64,000 bases of DNA from assembly GCF_014650335.1 (NCBI RefSeq), contig NZ_BMUT01000001.1, positions 1,187,291-1,251,290 of the forward strand, given 5' to 3'. The stretch is from Streptomyces hiroshimensis. GTDB lineage: Bacteria > Actinomycetota > Actinomycetes > Streptomycetales > Streptomycetaceae. The translations under genes were made by a program, and so were the position numbers. The notes beneath the pieces were generated by a model. It made no database searches and was not told where the DNA came from. It worked only from the letters and a program-made list of their open reading frames with translations. How positions within the stretch are numbered: the stretch's first letter is position 1; the number at the start of each line of letters is the position of its first letter. Positions 17,359 through 27,030 of this stretch are shown piece by piece.

Positions 17359-19773
17359 GTGGCACCGGAGGAACGAGCGCGCAGGCAAGCGGCGGAAGTG
17401 CCCGGGCAGGCGCAGGAGGAAGCCTTAACGGCGAAGGCCCCGCCGGTGGAAGCCTTACCGGCCGACACCCCGGGCCTCGCCCTGGAGTTGCTCGTGCACG
17501 GAGTCGGAGGCGCCACGCCACAGGCCATGCTGGGCGATCCGCGCACCGAGCGTGTCACGGGGGACGGCATCGCCGGCATCCACCGCCGCGTCGCCGACCT
17601 CGACGCGGAGACCCACCCCGGCGACCACCGGGGCGAGCCGGTCCGGGAGGCCTACGTCTGGTCCAACCTCACCTCCGGCGACGGCTCCCGCGCCCTGTGG
17701 CTGATGCTGCTGCCCTTCATGGTCATCAACCTCGCCCACTGGATGCGCCCCACCTCCGAGGGCCGCGCCCGGACCGTCCGGGCCTACGGCCTGCTGGTGC
17801 GGCTCGTCGCCCTCACCCTCACCGTGCTGCTCACCGCCGCAGCCTGCGAAGTGGCCCTCGACCTGACGGCGTGGCAGTGCGCGGGCACGCACGCGTGCTC
17901 CTCGGGCAAGGCCTGGCTCGGCTTCATGTCGGCCGACCGGGGCGGCTGGTGGAGCCCTCCCGGCCGCAGGCTCGCCCTCGCCGCCGCCGTGCCCACGGCC
18001 CTGACCGGCCTGCTGTGGCTCCTCTCCCGCCGCACCTGGAGCGCCTACGAAGCCCAGGTGCCCGCCCGCGCCGGCTCCGACGAGGACACCCGCAGGGCCG
18101 GCGGACGCCCCGCGCTGTGCCTGCCCGGCTTCTGGTACGGGCGGCGCATCGTGGCCCGCCTGCGCGCCGCCCACACGGCCGCAGCGTTGCTCACCGTCGC
18201 CGCCTTCCTCGCCCAGGCCGCCTCCCGGTACGACCGCGCGCCCGGCGGCAGCGCCGTGCTCGACGCCCTGGGCTGGGCGCTCGACGCCGTCCTGGCGGCC
18301 GCCGCCGTGTTCGTCGTCCACGCCGTCTGCCGCCGGGGCCGCAGCGAGGGCGCCCCCGACGACACCCTCGACCGGTTCACCGTCGCCGCCCTGCCCTTCA
18401 CCACGCTCGGCCTGCTCCTCCTCGCAGCCGTCTACGCCGCCTGGGACCGCCCCGGCTGGCAGTCCCACGGCGTGCTCCCCGGGGATCGCGTCTTCGGCCT
18501 GATCGCCCTCGGCCAGGGCGCCCTGGTGCTCTTCCTCGCGCTCGCCGCCCGCCGCCTGCACCGCGCCGCCCCCGTCGAGCGGACGCCGCTGGGCGGGCTC
18601 GCGGGCCCCGCCGTCGCCACCCTCGCCTGCGCCCTCGGCGGCGTCATGACCGCAGGCGTCGCCCAGCGCGTCGCCGACTGGCTCGACGGCCCGGCCACCC
18701 CCGGTATGGGCGACGGCCCGATCGGCGGGCCACCGGTCCTGCTCACCTGGCAGGCGTCCGTCATCCCGCCGCTTCTCGCGGCCCTGCTCCTGCTGCTCGT
18801 CGTCCTCGTGACCCGCACCCTGCGCCTGCGCGAGCGCCTGTGCCGCACGGTCCCCGACGGCTATCCCGGCGAGCGCCACGACCGGGCGCGCACCCGTGCC
18901 ATCGCCGGCACCGTCGCCCGCGCCGGCCTCACCGACGCCGCCCCCTGGGTCCTCGGCACCGTCGCCGCGCTCACGCTCCTCCTCGGCGGCGGTGCGGTCG
19001 CCGGAGCCTGGAGCACCCACGACGTGCCGGGACGGGCCGCCTCAGGCACCGCCCGCATCGTCGAGGACGTCGCCCAGACCGCCCAGGCGCTCGGGTCCTG
19101 GTGCGTCGGCCTCGGCTTCGTCCTGCTGCTCGCCTGGGGCCGCCGCGCCTACCGCGACCCCGCCGCCCGCCGCACCGTCGGCATCCTCTGGGACGTCGGC
19201 ACCTTCTGGCCGCGCGCCGCCCACCCCTTCGCACCGCCCTGTTACGCGGAGCGCGCCGTCCCCGACCTCACCTGGCGGATGCGGACCTGGACCGAGCGCA
19301 CCGGCGGCCGCCTCGTCATCTCCGGCCACTCCCAGGGCAGCGTCCTCGCCGCGGCCGCCGTCTGGCAGCTGCCCGCCGCCACCCGCGGCCGCGTCGCCCT
19401 GCTCACCTACGGATCGCCGCTGGAGCGGCTCTACGGGCGCTGGTTCCCCGCCTACTTCGGGCCGGTGAAGCTCGCGGCACTGCACGACGACATCCACTGC
19501 TGGTGCAATCTGTGGCGGCTCACGGACCCCATCGGAGGCCCCGTCCGCCTGCCCGGCGAGGGCACCGGCGCCACCGCCGTGGACCGCGGCCCCCTCAAGG
19601 ACCCCCTCGCCTACGGCCGTACGGCCGAGCACCCGCTGCCCGCGGCCATCCTCGGCCACTCCCACTACCAGTCCGACCCCGAGTTCGCCCGGACCCGCGC
19701 GGCCCTGCTGACCCGCCTCGCCGCCTGGATACCGGTGTCCGCTCAGGGCAGCGCGGGCAGATCCTCGGCGTAG
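17359..19773 (+). CDS. Polytopic membrane protein with lipase-like GHSQG motif
   Basis: An 804-residue protein with about ten hydrophobic segments: pairs around residues 115-130 and 150-172, 209-225, 275-290, 310-330, 352-375, 390-410, 425-440, 475-495 and 535-580. They are followed by a C-terminal cytosolic alpha/beta-hydrolase-like domain (about 600-800). That domain has the nucleophile elbow [15 protein letters not shown] and a late [12 protein letters not shown] that could supply the His. The N-terminal [15 protein letters not shown] also resembles the first strand and oxyanion loop of a lipase, so the fold may be split around the membrane part. GTG start with GGGGGA 5 nt upstream. The last 31 bp overlap the convergent gene. 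Confidence 0.75.
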   Translation: MAPEERARRQAAEVPGQAQEEALTAKAPPVEALPADTPGLALELLVHGVGGATPQAMLGDPRTERVTGDGIAGIHRRVADLDAETHPGDHRGEPVREAYVWSNLTSGDGSRALWLMLLPFMVINLAHWMRPTSEGRARTVRAYGLLVRLVALTLTVLLTAAACEVALDLTAWQCAGTHACSSGKAWLGFMSADRGGWWSPPGRRLALAAAVPTALTGLLWLLSRRTWSAYEAQVPARAGSDEDTRRAGGRPALCLPGFWYGRRIVARLRAAHTAAALLTVAAFLAQAASRYDRAPGGSAVLDALGWALDAVLAAAAVFVVHAVCRRGRSEGAPDDTLDRFTVAALPFTTLGLLLLAAVYAAWDRPGWQSHGVLPGDRVFGLIALGQGALVLFLALAARRLHRAAPVERTPLGGLAGPAVATLACALGGVMTAGVAQRVADWLDGPATPGMGDGPIGGPPVLLTWQASVIPPLLAALLLLLVVLVTRTLRLRERLCRTVPDGYPGERHDRARTRAIAGTVARAGLTDAAPWVLGTVAALTLLLGGGAVAGAWSTHDVPGRAASGTARIVEDVAQTAQALGSWCVGLGFVLLLAWGRRAYRDPAARRTVGILWDVGTFWPRAAHPFAPPCYAERAVPDLTWRMRTWTERTGGRLVISGHSQGSVLAAAAVWQLPAATRGRVALLTYGSPLERLYGRWFPAYFGPVKLAALHDDIHCWCNLWRLTDPIGGPVRLPGEGTGATAVDRGPLKDPLAYGRTAEHPLPAAILGHSHYQSDPEFARTRAALLTRLAAWIPVSAQGSAGRSSA

Positions 19774-22172
19774 AGCAGGGTGAGGTCGTCGGTGCTCGGG
19801 TCGGTCAGCTGTGCCACCCGGCCCGCGTGCCGCTCGACCATCGCCTCGAAGGTCTGCCGCGCCGTGCGGCCGTTGCCGAAGGCCGGCCCCCGGGGGATGT
19901 CCGTGAAGTACTGCAGCAGCGCCTCGGAGGCCCCGTCCCCGATCCGGTACTCGTGCTCGTCCGCCTGCTGCTGCACGATGCGCAGCAGCTCATCCGGGGC
20001 ATAGTCACCGAAGGTGATGGTGCGTGAGAAGCGCGAGGCCACGCCCGGATTGACCGTGAGGAAGCGCTCCATCTCGTCGGTGTAGCCGGCCACGATCACC
20101 ACGACCTCGTCCCGATGGTCCTCCATCAGCTTCACCAGGGTGTCGATGGCCTCCCGGCCGAAGTCCCGCCCGGAGTCCTCGGGGGCGAGGGCGTACGCCT
20201 CGTCGATGAACAGCACACCCCCGCGGGCCCGGTCGAACGCCTCCTGAGTGCGGATGGCCGTCGAGCCGATGTGCTCGCCCACCAGGTCCACGCGCGACAC
20301 CTCCACCAGGTGGCCGCGCTCCAGTACCCCGAGCGAGGCGAGGATCTCGCCGTAGAGCCGGGCCACCGTCGTCTTGCCCGTGCCGGGGGAGCCCGTGAAG
20401 ACCAGGTGCCGGCGCACCGAGGCGGCTTTCAGCCCGGCCTCCTGCCGCCGCCGCCCGACCTCGATCATGTCCGTGAGGGCACGGACCTCCTTCTTGACGC
20501 TCTCCAAGCCCACCAGGGCGTCCAGTTCCCGCAGCACCGTCACCGAGCCCCGCGCGCCCTCCGGGACGGCCGCGGGCCGCGCCTCCCCGGCCGAGCGCTG
20601 CACCGGCACGGCCACCGGCAGCACCGTCGCCCGCGGGACGGCCGTCACCACCGACCTCCCGCCGCCTGCGGCCCCGGAGGGCACCGACGCCACCGCAGCG
20701 GACGTCACCGCCTCGTCGCTCGTACAGCCCTCGCTGACCGGGCCGGCCTCCGCGAACTCGTAACCCCCGCGCTCGCAGCGCTCCGTGCGGCAGCGGGTGA
20801 GGGTCGACCGGCAGCCGTCGATGACGTGGAAGCCGTAGCCGCCGCTGCCCGTCACCCGGCACTCGTGGAAGGTGCCCCGGCCCCCGGCCGACACGTAGAA
20901 GCCCGCCTCCACGGGCGAACTCACCGTGCACTGCTCGACGGTGGGGTCGGCGCCCTTGGTGACGATGACGCCCGTCGCCGCGGAGTCGATGGTGCAGCCC
21001 GCCATCGAGCCGCCGCTGCCGTGGTCGCGGAACCACGCGCCCGTACCCGCCTCGCGGATCCGGCAGCCCGCGAGCCGGGCCGTCGCCCCGTCGCTCACCG
21101 ACACGGCCGTGTTGCGGACCTGGGAGAGGTCGCTGTCGACCACGTCCGCGTGCGAGCCGCGGTCCAGGACGAACAGGGCGTCCGGCACGTCGTGCACCCG
21201 GCAGGAGCCGAGCGAGGCCGTCGCCCCGTCGCTGATCCACACCGCCGGATAGTCGCCCTTGCTGTCGTGGATCTCGCACAGGTCGGCGTCCACGCGCGTG
21301 CCCGGGTCCCACACGGACAGGCCGTTGCGCCCGAACCGGCGGACGGCCGAGCGCGTCATCGACAGCACGGAGCGGGATCTGAGGTCCACGCCGTTCTCCG
21401 GCACGTCGTGGATGTCGCAGTCGACCAGCGAGAGCACGGCGTCGGTGTCCAGCGTCACGCCGTCCCCGGACGTGCGGTGCACGCGGCAGTCGGTCAGCCG
21501 GCCGGCAGCCCGCGAGGCCACCTGTACCCCGGCCCCCCGCACCTCGTACACCTCGCAGCCGACCGCCTCCAGCGAGCTGCCCTCACCCGTGAGCGACAGC
21601 CCCGCACCCGAGGTGTGGTGCACCCGGCAGCGCTCCAGGCGGGGATGCGCCCCGCCGTGCACCGCGAACCCGGACTGCCCGGCGGCCACCACCTCGCAGT
21701 CCTCGAAGACGCCGCCCGAGCCGTCCAGCACGCTGATGCCGACGCCGCCCGCATTGTCGACGGTGCAGTGGCGCACGGTCGGCCGGGAGCCGCCGCGCAC
21801 CTCGATGCCCACCGCGGAGCGCGTCACGATCCGCAGGCCGGCCAGTTCCGGCGCCCCGTCCTCGACGACGAGCGCCGGGGCGGCGGCGTCGTGCGCCTCG
21901 ATGTGCAGGTCCTGCAGCGCCGCGGACGCCCGTACGGTCAGGGCCACTCCGTCGGCGGGCGCGATGCGCACGCTGCCGCGCGAGCCCTCCGCGCCGCGCA
22001 GCGTCACCGCGCGGGTGACGACCAGGTTCTCCCGGTAGGTGCCGGGGGCGACGGACAGCACGTCCCCGTCCACCGCCGCTTCCAGGGCCGAGGCGAGGGA
22101 GTCGTATTCGCCCGTGCGCCGCCGCCAACGCGACGTGCCGGTATGCGTCACCTGGACGGAGCCCTCTGCCAT
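19743..22172 (-). CDS. Right-handed beta-helix repeat protein fused to CbxX/EccA-type AAA+ ATPase
   Basis: An 809-residue two-part protein. Residues about 20-480 form a parallel beta-helix: a pectate-lyase-like coil-by-coil repeat with many G-x-x-V/I-x-x-G-x-x-x-x-x-x-x-C-x-V units. After a Pro/Ala/Val linker (about 490-545) comes an AAA+ ATPase of the CbxX/CfqX/EccA class: Walker [10 protein letters not shown], Walker [12 protein letters not shown], and an arginine-finger region VASRFSRTI. EccA relatives act as chaperone-like motors in type VII secretion. No ESX genes are seen here. ATG start with a weak GGTGGGGG. The 3' end overlaps the convergent membrane-protein gene by 31 bp. Confidence 0.87.
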   Translation of the reverse strand: MAEGSVQVTHTGTSRWRRRTGEYDSLASALEAAVDGDVLSVAPGTYRENLVVTRAVTLRGAEGSRGSVRIAPADGVALTVRASAALQDLHIEAHDAAAPALVVEDGAPELAGLRIVTRSAVGIEVRGGSRPTVRHCTVDNAGGVGISVLDGSGGVFEDCEVVAAGQSGFAVHGGAHPRLERCRVHHTSGAGLSLTGEGSSLEAVGCEVYEVRGAGVQVASRAAGRLTDCRVHRTSGDGVTLDTDAVLSLVDCDIHDVPENGVDLRSRSVLSMTRSAVRRFGRNGLSVWDPGTRVDADLCEIHDSKGDYPAVWISDGATASLGSCRVHDVPDALFVLDRGSHADVVDSDLSQVRNTAVSVSDGATARLAGCRIREAGTGAWFRDHGSGGSMAGCTIDSAATGVIVTKGADPTVEQCTVSSPVEAGFYVSAGGRGTFHECRVTGSGGYGFHVIDGCRSTLTRCRTERCERGGYEFAEAGPVSEGCTSDEAVTSAAVASVPSGAAGGGRSVVTAVPRATVLPVAVPVQRSAGEARPAAVPEGARGSVTVLRELDALVGLESVKKEVRALTDMIEVGRRRQEAGLKAASVRRHLVFTGSPGTGKTTVARLYGEILASLGVLERGHLVEVSRVDLVGEHIGSTAIRTQEAFDRARGGVLFIDEAYALAPEDSGRDFGREAIDTLVKLMEDHRDEVVVIVAGYTDEMERFLTVNPGVASRFSRTITFGDYAPDELLRIVQQQADEHEYRIGDGASEALLQYFTDIPRGPAFGNGRTARQTFEAMVERHAGRVAQLTDPSTDDLTLLYAEDLPALP

Positions 22173-22278
22173 GGCGCTGCTGTGCCCCCACCTCGTGCGT
22201 GCCTTCACCCGGGGCCGGCCGGTACGGCGCCGGTCACCGTAGCCACCGTAGCGCGCGCGGGCCCCGGGAGTTGACCGG

Positions 22279-22887
22279 TCAGCTGCCCGCGTCCGCCCGG
22301 CCCCAGGTCTGCCCGGCCCGTTCCCACGCGCGGTCCCAGCGGGCGTACCGCCGCTGCATGAGCCGCCATACGACCAGCCGGCGCACCGCCTCCACCAGCC
22401 CGCAGGCGACGGTGGCCGCTCCGGCGCCCGCCAGGCCCGCATGGATGGCGGCCGTGTCGTAGTCCAACGGGCGGCCCGAGAGCTGTCCGTGGTCGTCCGT
22501 CCACAGCGGGAACGGCTGCCCGGGGCGTGTGCGGTGGCGCACGGAGACGACGCCGGAGCGCTCCTTGCCGTCCGGACCGTGCCACCGGGCGACCACCCGA
22601 TGGTGTCCCTCGCGGCTCGCGGTGGTCTCGCGGTCGGCGGTCTCGGCGGGTCTGCCGCGCAGGGCCCGCAGGGTCGTCGCCGTCACCAGGTGCCGGTGCC
22701 GGTGCTGTTCGCGGACCGTGTGCCGCAGGGCCTCGTGGGCGAGCGACCCCGTGACCCAGCCGGTGACCGGGCCCGCGAGCAGCATGAGCACCACGGCGGC
22801 CAATCCCACCCAGGATTCCAGGACATCGGTCCGGCGACGCAGGGGATTGCGCCGCCATCGCCATGCGAGTGCCGTAGCGCGCACCAT
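22279..22887 (-). CDS. Rv1733c-like two-helix membrane protein
   Basis: A 202-residue protein with two transmembrane segments (about 28-48 and 150-170) bracketing a hydrophilic, probably external, region of roughly 100 residues. The layout and motifs ([17 protein letters not shown] near the first helix; [13 protein letters not shown] after it; [15 protein letters not shown] at the end) match the Rv1733c-like family widespread in actinobacteria. Function unknown. ATG at 22887 has GGAAGGGGG upstream; the alternative longer frame is not supported. Confidence 0.68.
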   Translation of the reverse strand: MVRATALAWRWRRNPLRRRTDVLESWVGLAAVVLMLLAGPVTGWVTGSLAHEALRHTVREQHRHRHLVTATTLRALRGRPAETADRETTASREGHHRVVARWHGPDGKERSGVVSVRHRTRPGQPFPLWTDDHGQLSGRPLDYDTAAIHAGLAGAGAATVACGLVEAVRRLVVWRLMQRRYARWDRAWERAGQTWGRADAGS

Positions 22888-23083
22888 GCTCACCCCCTTC
22901 CGGGTCCGTAAATACCTCACACAGGGCATCGCATGCGGAGGAAGACGGCGGAGAGAGCAAAATCACCCCCTCCGGATGCCGTCCGGGGCCGTGCGTTGAC
23001 GGGTGGCGGGCGGTGGGGAGGGGCGTGCGGAGCCGGAAGGGGAGGGATAGCCGGGAGGGGAGGGACAGGGGGAGGCGGCGGCC

Positions 23084-23917
23084 TCAGCCGAGGATCTCGA
23101 CGTCGTCGCCCACGCGCAGGGTCCCGGTGTGCTCCGGGATGAGGTTCTGGCCGAACACGGCCTTGCCGCCGATGCGGTGGTGCCGGGCGAGCGTGCGCAA
23201 GGGCTCCTTGCCGCGCTCTGCCGTGTGCTGGTCGGTGGTGGTGACGATGCACCGGGCGCAGGGCTTGGCCGCCCGGAACGTCACCTCGCCGATCCGCACG
23301 CGCCGCCAGCCGTCCTCGGCCCACGCCTCGGTACCGCCGACCACGGCGTTCGGGCGGAAGCGGTCCATGGGCAGCGGGCCTTCGCCGGGCAGGTCGCCGG
23401 CGGCGATGAGTGCGTTGAGGGCGTCGAGCGAGGCGAGGGTGGTCACCAGCAGCGGATAGCCGTCGGCGAAGCTCACGGTCTCGCCGGGGCGGGAGAAGCC
23501 GGGGTCGATGAGGCGCCGGCTCGCCGGCTCGTCCATGTGGAAGAGCCGGGCCGCGAACCCCAGGTACGCACCGGCCCATGCGTCGGCGGCGGCTCCCGCG
23601 GGGACCGCCTCGATCTTGTCCCCGAACACCTGCACCGTGACCGTGCCGCCCGCCGCCGCGGGATCGGGCACTGCGACGTCGACCGGGTCGGCCCCCGGTG
23701 CGGCGAGCCGGATGCCGCCGCCGGGGAGCGGGCGCGCCGAGGCCAGGGCCAGCCTCGGCTGCTGCCGCTGGGTGATCACCGTGCCGTCGGCGTCGGCCAG
23801 CATCCACCGGCGGTCCCCGGACAGACCCCACGGCTCCACGGCCGCCTCGCGGACGGCGCACCCCGCCAGCGACTTGACGGGATAGAAATGGACCGCGGTC
23901 AGCACGGGTGTGGACAT
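23084..23917 (-). CDS. MOSC domain-containing protein
   Basis: A 277-residue protein with an N-terminal MOSC_N beta-barrel (about 1-115: YPVKSLAGCAV, GLSGDRRWMLAD) and a C-terminal MOSC domain (about 130-277). That domain carries the conserved Cys in FRAAKPCARCIVTTTD and the family end motif FGQNLIPEHTGTLRVGDDVE. MOSC proteins bind molybdenum cofactor or deliver sulfide, and related mARC-type enzymes reduce N-hydroxylated substrates. ATG at 23917 is chosen over an upstream start because the family begins here. Single-gene transcript by spacing. Confidence 0.9.
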   Translation of the reverse strand: MSTPVLTAVHFYPVKSLAGCAVREAAVEPWGLSGDRRWMLADADGTVITQRQQPRLALASARPLPGGGIRLAAPGADPVDVAVPDPAAAGGTVTVQVFGDKIEAVPAGAAADAWAGAYLGFAARLFHMDEPASRRLIDPGFSRPGETVSFADGYPLLVTTLASLDALNALIAAGDLPGEGPLPMDRFRPNAVVGGTEAWAEDGWRRVRIGEVTFRAAKPCARCIVTTTDQHTAERGKEPLRTLARHHRIGGKAVFGQNLIPEHTGTLRVGDDVEILG

Positions 23918-24055
23918 ACGGTCATCTTGCCACCCTGTTCGGGCGGTTGAACGAATACCTCCCCGCACTGCGGCGGGACCCCCGCACCTGCCGCCGGAAC
24001 GCGCTGCCGGGCTGCCCCGCAGAACCCGGCAGAGCAGTCACAGCGGTTCGAACGG

Positions 24056-24565
24056 TCAGTAACCCCCCTGATTCGGATACTGACGGTTGTACGGGTCCTC
24101 GTACTGCGCGGCCGCCGGGCGGGGCGCAACCGGGCGCATCGCGTCATAACCGGACGGACCCGCCGGAGCCGCTCCCGGCCGCTGCTGCTGGTACTGCTGC
24201 GGCTGCGGGGCCGGATAGGCGCGCGGCGGCTGCTGCTGCGGGATGTGCGGCGCGGGCGCCTGCTGCAGCCCCGAGGGCTGCTGCGGGCCGGGCGCGGGAT
24301 AGCCGTACGGGGCGCCGCCCTGGCTGCCGTAAGGAGCCTGCGGAGCCTGGTGCGACTGGGCCCCGGACGGGCCGGAAGGCAGCGCGGGGAGCGCGGGGAG
24401 CGCCGGCAGGTTGCTGTGACTGCCGGTGTCGTACGGGGACGACACGCGGATCGGGGCGATCTGCGGGGTGCCCCGCTCGGCGACGAGGCTGTCGTAAATC
24501 GGGGTGTCCGGGAACGACGACGAGGCGTAGTAGCCGCCGCCGTAGGTGCTGCGGGGGGAGGTCAT
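24056..24565 (-). CDS. Pro/Gln-rich hypothetical protein (DUF6643-like)
   Basis: A 169-residue protein of two parts. The N-terminal 45 residues (YYASSSFPDTPIYDSLVAER and IAPIRV) are conserved-looking and match my memory of the Streptomyces DUF6643 family. The remainder is low complexity: short LPALPALPALP runs, then Pro/Gln/Ala/Tyr-rich sequence, probably disordered. No catalytic motif. A single gene downstream of gnd on the same strand but separated by a hairpin, so likely its own transcript. Function unknown. Confidence 0.66.
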   Translation of the reverse strand: MTSPRSTYGGGYYASSSFPDTPIYDSLVAERGTPQIAPIRVSSPYDTGSHSNLPALPALPALPSGPSGAQSHQAPQAPYGSQGGAPYGYPAPGPQQPSGLQQAPAPHIPQQQPPRAYPAPQPQQYQQQRPGAAPAGPSGYDAMRPVAPRPAAAQYEDPYNRQYPNQGGY

Positions 24566-24625
24566 AGCGCATAAGTTAAGCCCACGTCCCTCGCGCGGTC
24601 TACGCCAAGGTCGGCACTAACGCTT

Positions 24626-24653
24626 CCCTGACCTGCAAAGACCCAGGTCAGGG
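24626..24653. terminator. Hairpin downstream of the gnd gene
   Basis: A 10-bp perfect stem (CCCTGACCTG with its complement) and 8-nt loop, about 170 bp past the gnd stop and upstream of the next minus-strand gene. A second weaker stem, GGGGGTA/TACCCCC, lies at 24696-24719. Confidence 0.45.
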
Positions 24654-24824
24654 CAGAACCGACAAGGCCGGACACATCCCTACGTACGGCCATCCGGGGG
24701 TATCGCGGCGCGTACCCCCTTCAGTTGGCCTGTTCCTCCTCTTTTCGGCCGACCGGCTCCTCACCTCTCCGGACCTCTCCGGCCTGGTCGGCTTCCCGCT
24801 CTTCGGCCGACCGGTTTCGGGCTC

Positions 24825-26285
24825 TCAGCCGGTCTGCTCCTCGCTGCGGTCGCCGCCCCACAGCGTGTGGAACGACCCTTCGCGGTCCGTGCGCCGGTAG
24901 GTGTGGGCGCCGAAGAAGTCGCGCTGGCCCTGGGTGAGGGCCGCGGGCAGCCGCTCCGCCCGCAGGGCGTCGTAGTACGCGAGCGCGGCCGAGAAGCCCG
25001 GGGTGGGCACGCCGCGGCCGACGGCGGTGGCGACGACCGCGCGCCAGGCGTCCTGCGCCCGCCCGACCTCGTCGGCGAAACCCTTGTCGGCGAGCAGGGT
25101 GGGCAGTTGCGGGTCGGCGGCGAACGCTGCGCGGATGCGGTCGAGGAACGCGGCCCGGATGATGCAGCCGCCGCGCCAGATGGCGGACACGGCGCCGAGG
25201 TCGATGTCCCAGCCGTACTCGGCGCTCGCCGCGGCGATCATGTTCCAGCCCTGGGCGTACGAGACGACCTTCGACGCGTACAGCGCCTCCTCGACCCGGG
25301 CGGCGAACTCCTCCGCCGCCTCCGGGGAGAGGGACTCCCGCCCGGGGCCGGGCAGTTCGCGCGCGGCCCGGCGCAGGTCGCCGTGGCCGGACAGGGAGCG
25401 GGCGAAGACGGCCTCGGCGATGCCCGAGACCGGGACCCCGAGGTCCAGTGCGGTCTGCACCGTCCAGCGGCCGGTGCCCTTCTGCTCGGCCTCGTCGGCC
25501 ACCACGTCCACGAAGGGGCGGCCGGTGGCGGCGTCGGTGTGGGACAGCACCTCGGCGGTGATCTCGATCAGGTACGAGTCCAGGCGGCCGGTGTTCCACG
25601 TGCGGAACGTTTCCGCGATCTGCGCAGGCTCGTAGCCCGCGACGTTGCGCAGCAGGTCGTAGGCCTCGGCGATGAGCTGCATGTCGGCGTATTCGATGCC
25701 GTTGTGCACCATCTTGACGAAGTGTCCGGCGCCGTCGGGGCCGATGTGGGTGCAGCAGGGCGTGCCGTCCTTCGCCTTCGCGGCGATGCTTTCGAGCAGC
25801 GGGCCGAGGGAGTTGTAGGACTCCTCCGAGCCGCCGGGCATGATGCTGGGTCCGTGGAGGGCGCCTTCCTCGCCGCCGGAGATGCCGGCGCCGACGAAGT
25901 GGATGCCCTGTTCGCGCAGGGCGGCTTCGCGGCGGCGGGTGTCGGCGAAGTGGGCGTTCCCGCCGTCGATGATGACGTCGCCGGGCTCCAGGAGCGGGGC
26001 GAACTCGCCGATGACGGCGTCGGTGGGGTCGCCGGCCTTGACCATGATGACGATGCGGCGCGGCTTCTGCAGGGCGGCGACGAAGTCCTCGGCGGACTCG
26101 GCCGGGACGAAGTCGCCCTCGTGTCCGTGCTGGTCGACGAGGGCCTTCGTCTTGGCGTAGGTGCGGTTGTGGAGGGCGACGGTGTGCCCGTGCCGGGCGA
26201 AGTTGCGGGCGAGGTTGCTGCCCATGACGGCGAGTCCGGTGACGCCGATCTGCGCGGTGGCCTTGAGGGAGGGGGTGCTGGGCAT
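24825..26285 (-). CDS. gnd: 6-phosphogluconate dehydrogenase, decarboxylating (NADP)
   Basis: A 486-residue full-length enzyme of the long GndA type. It oxidatively decarboxylates 6-phosphogluconate to ribulose 5-phosphate in the oxidative pentose phosphate pathway and yields NADPH. The N-terminal fold has IGVTGLAVMGSNLARN (about 13-28) with NRTYAK for NADP phosphate recognition. The substrate and catalytic motifs GISGGEEGALHGPSIMPGG (about 133-151), Lys-containing GHFVKMVHNGIEY (about 188-200) and the all-helical C-terminal domain ending with AHTYRR..GSFHTLW are present. The start is a good ATG; the frame upstream is antisense. No zwf/pgl genes adjoin. Confidence 0.96.
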   Translation of the reverse strand: MPSTPSLKATAQIGVTGLAVMGSNLARNFARHGHTVALHNRTYAKTKALVDQHGHEGDFVPAESAEDFVAALQKPRRIVIMVKAGDPTDAVIGEFAPLLEPGDVIIDGGNAHFADTRRREAALREQGIHFVGAGISGGEEGALHGPSIMPGGSEESYNSLGPLLESIAAKAKDGTPCCTHIGPDGAGHFVKMVHNGIEYADMQLIAEAYDLLRNVAGYEPAQIAETFRTWNTGRLDSYLIEITAEVLSHTDAATGRPFVDVVADEAEQKGTGRWTVQTALDLGVPVSGIAEAVFARSLSGHGDLRRAARELPGPGRESLSPEAAEEFAARVEEALYASKVVSYAQGWNMIAAASAEYGWDIDLGAVSAIWRGGCIIRAAFLDRIRAAFAADPQLPTLLADKGFADEVGRAQDAWRAVVATAVGRGVPTPGFSAALAYYDALRAERLPAALTQGQRDFFGAHTYRRTDREGSFHTLWGGDRSEEQTG

Positions 26286-26440
26286 TGCGGGGATCCACTC
26301 CTGTCACGTGCGTCAGTGAGGCTGTGTGTAAGGCTGGTGCGAGGTGGCAACGCCGGAGGACATCAAGATCTTCCCGCCGGGCCGCCCGGGTATCACCTGG
26401 TCATCGTGGCACGGCCATGGGGAGGCAGCCGGGAGTGCGC

Positions 26441-26453
26441 TGAGGTGACCTCA
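26441..26453. repeat. 13-bp palindrome in the gnd upstream region
   Basis: TGAGGT-G-ACCTCA, exact two-fold symmetric, about 155 bp upstream of the gnd start in the 300-bp gap (26286-26585) that holds no other feature I can see. A regulator site is possible. Confidence 0.3.
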
Positions 26454-26585
26454 GGCTTGTCACCTTCTTCTCTGACGGAGGCATCCGCACCCGTGGTCCG
26501 ATTGTGTGACTCGGACAAATTCGGATCCCGGCCGGCCGTCGGAGGCGAGGGGCGCGGCCCCGGGCCGGAGCCCGGCTGCAGGCGG

Positions 26586-27005
26586 TCAGCGCTCGGGGGT
26601 CTGCCTGATCAAGGCGGCCACCTCATCCGGCTGCGACACGTAGACGGCGTGGCTCCCGGCGATTTCGACGACCTGAGAGCCGGCCCGCTCGGCAGGCAGG
26701 TCACCGGCGAAGGAATCGGCGAACTTCTCGCGGTCCAGTAACAGGAAGCCGTCCCTGGGGCGGCAGGATGGGCGGAACCGGAGCGTCGGGCGGGGGATCG
26801 GCGATGAGGGTCCCGCCTCGGAGATCACGGCGCCGCCGTAGGAGTGTCCCACCAGGACGACCTGCCCGTCCTGGGCGTCGATCACCTGCCGCGTCGCGGC
26901 GACGTCCCCTTCGAGGGACAGAGCCGGGTTCTGTACGACGCTGACGTTGAAAACCCGTCCCGCTTGAGGACGTCTTGAGGTCGGACCGTTGGGCTCATGC
27001 CGCAA
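26586..27005 (-). pseudogene. Alpha/beta hydrolase remnant with internal deletions
   Basis: The frame keeps recognisable pieces of the common small actinobacterial alpha/beta hydrolase: QVVLVGHSYGGAVI (nucleophile elbow), RDGFLLLDREKFADSFAGD, and the C-terminal GSHAVYVSQPDEVAALI with the catalytic His. Compared with the usual ~230-residue enzyme, the N-terminal strand and oxyanion loop, about 30 residues after the elbow and about 60 before the His motif are missing, and the junctions read as unrelated sequence. It is almost certainly non-functional even though one frame remains open. Confidence 0.65.
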
Positions 27006-27030
27006 AGCACCGTCCTACCCACTCCTCGCG

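Noticed and set aside
16218..20027. Plus-strand open frame of about 1270 codons
   Set aside because: Arg/Pro/His-rich shadow across the SRPBCC, DeoR and membrane-protein genes.
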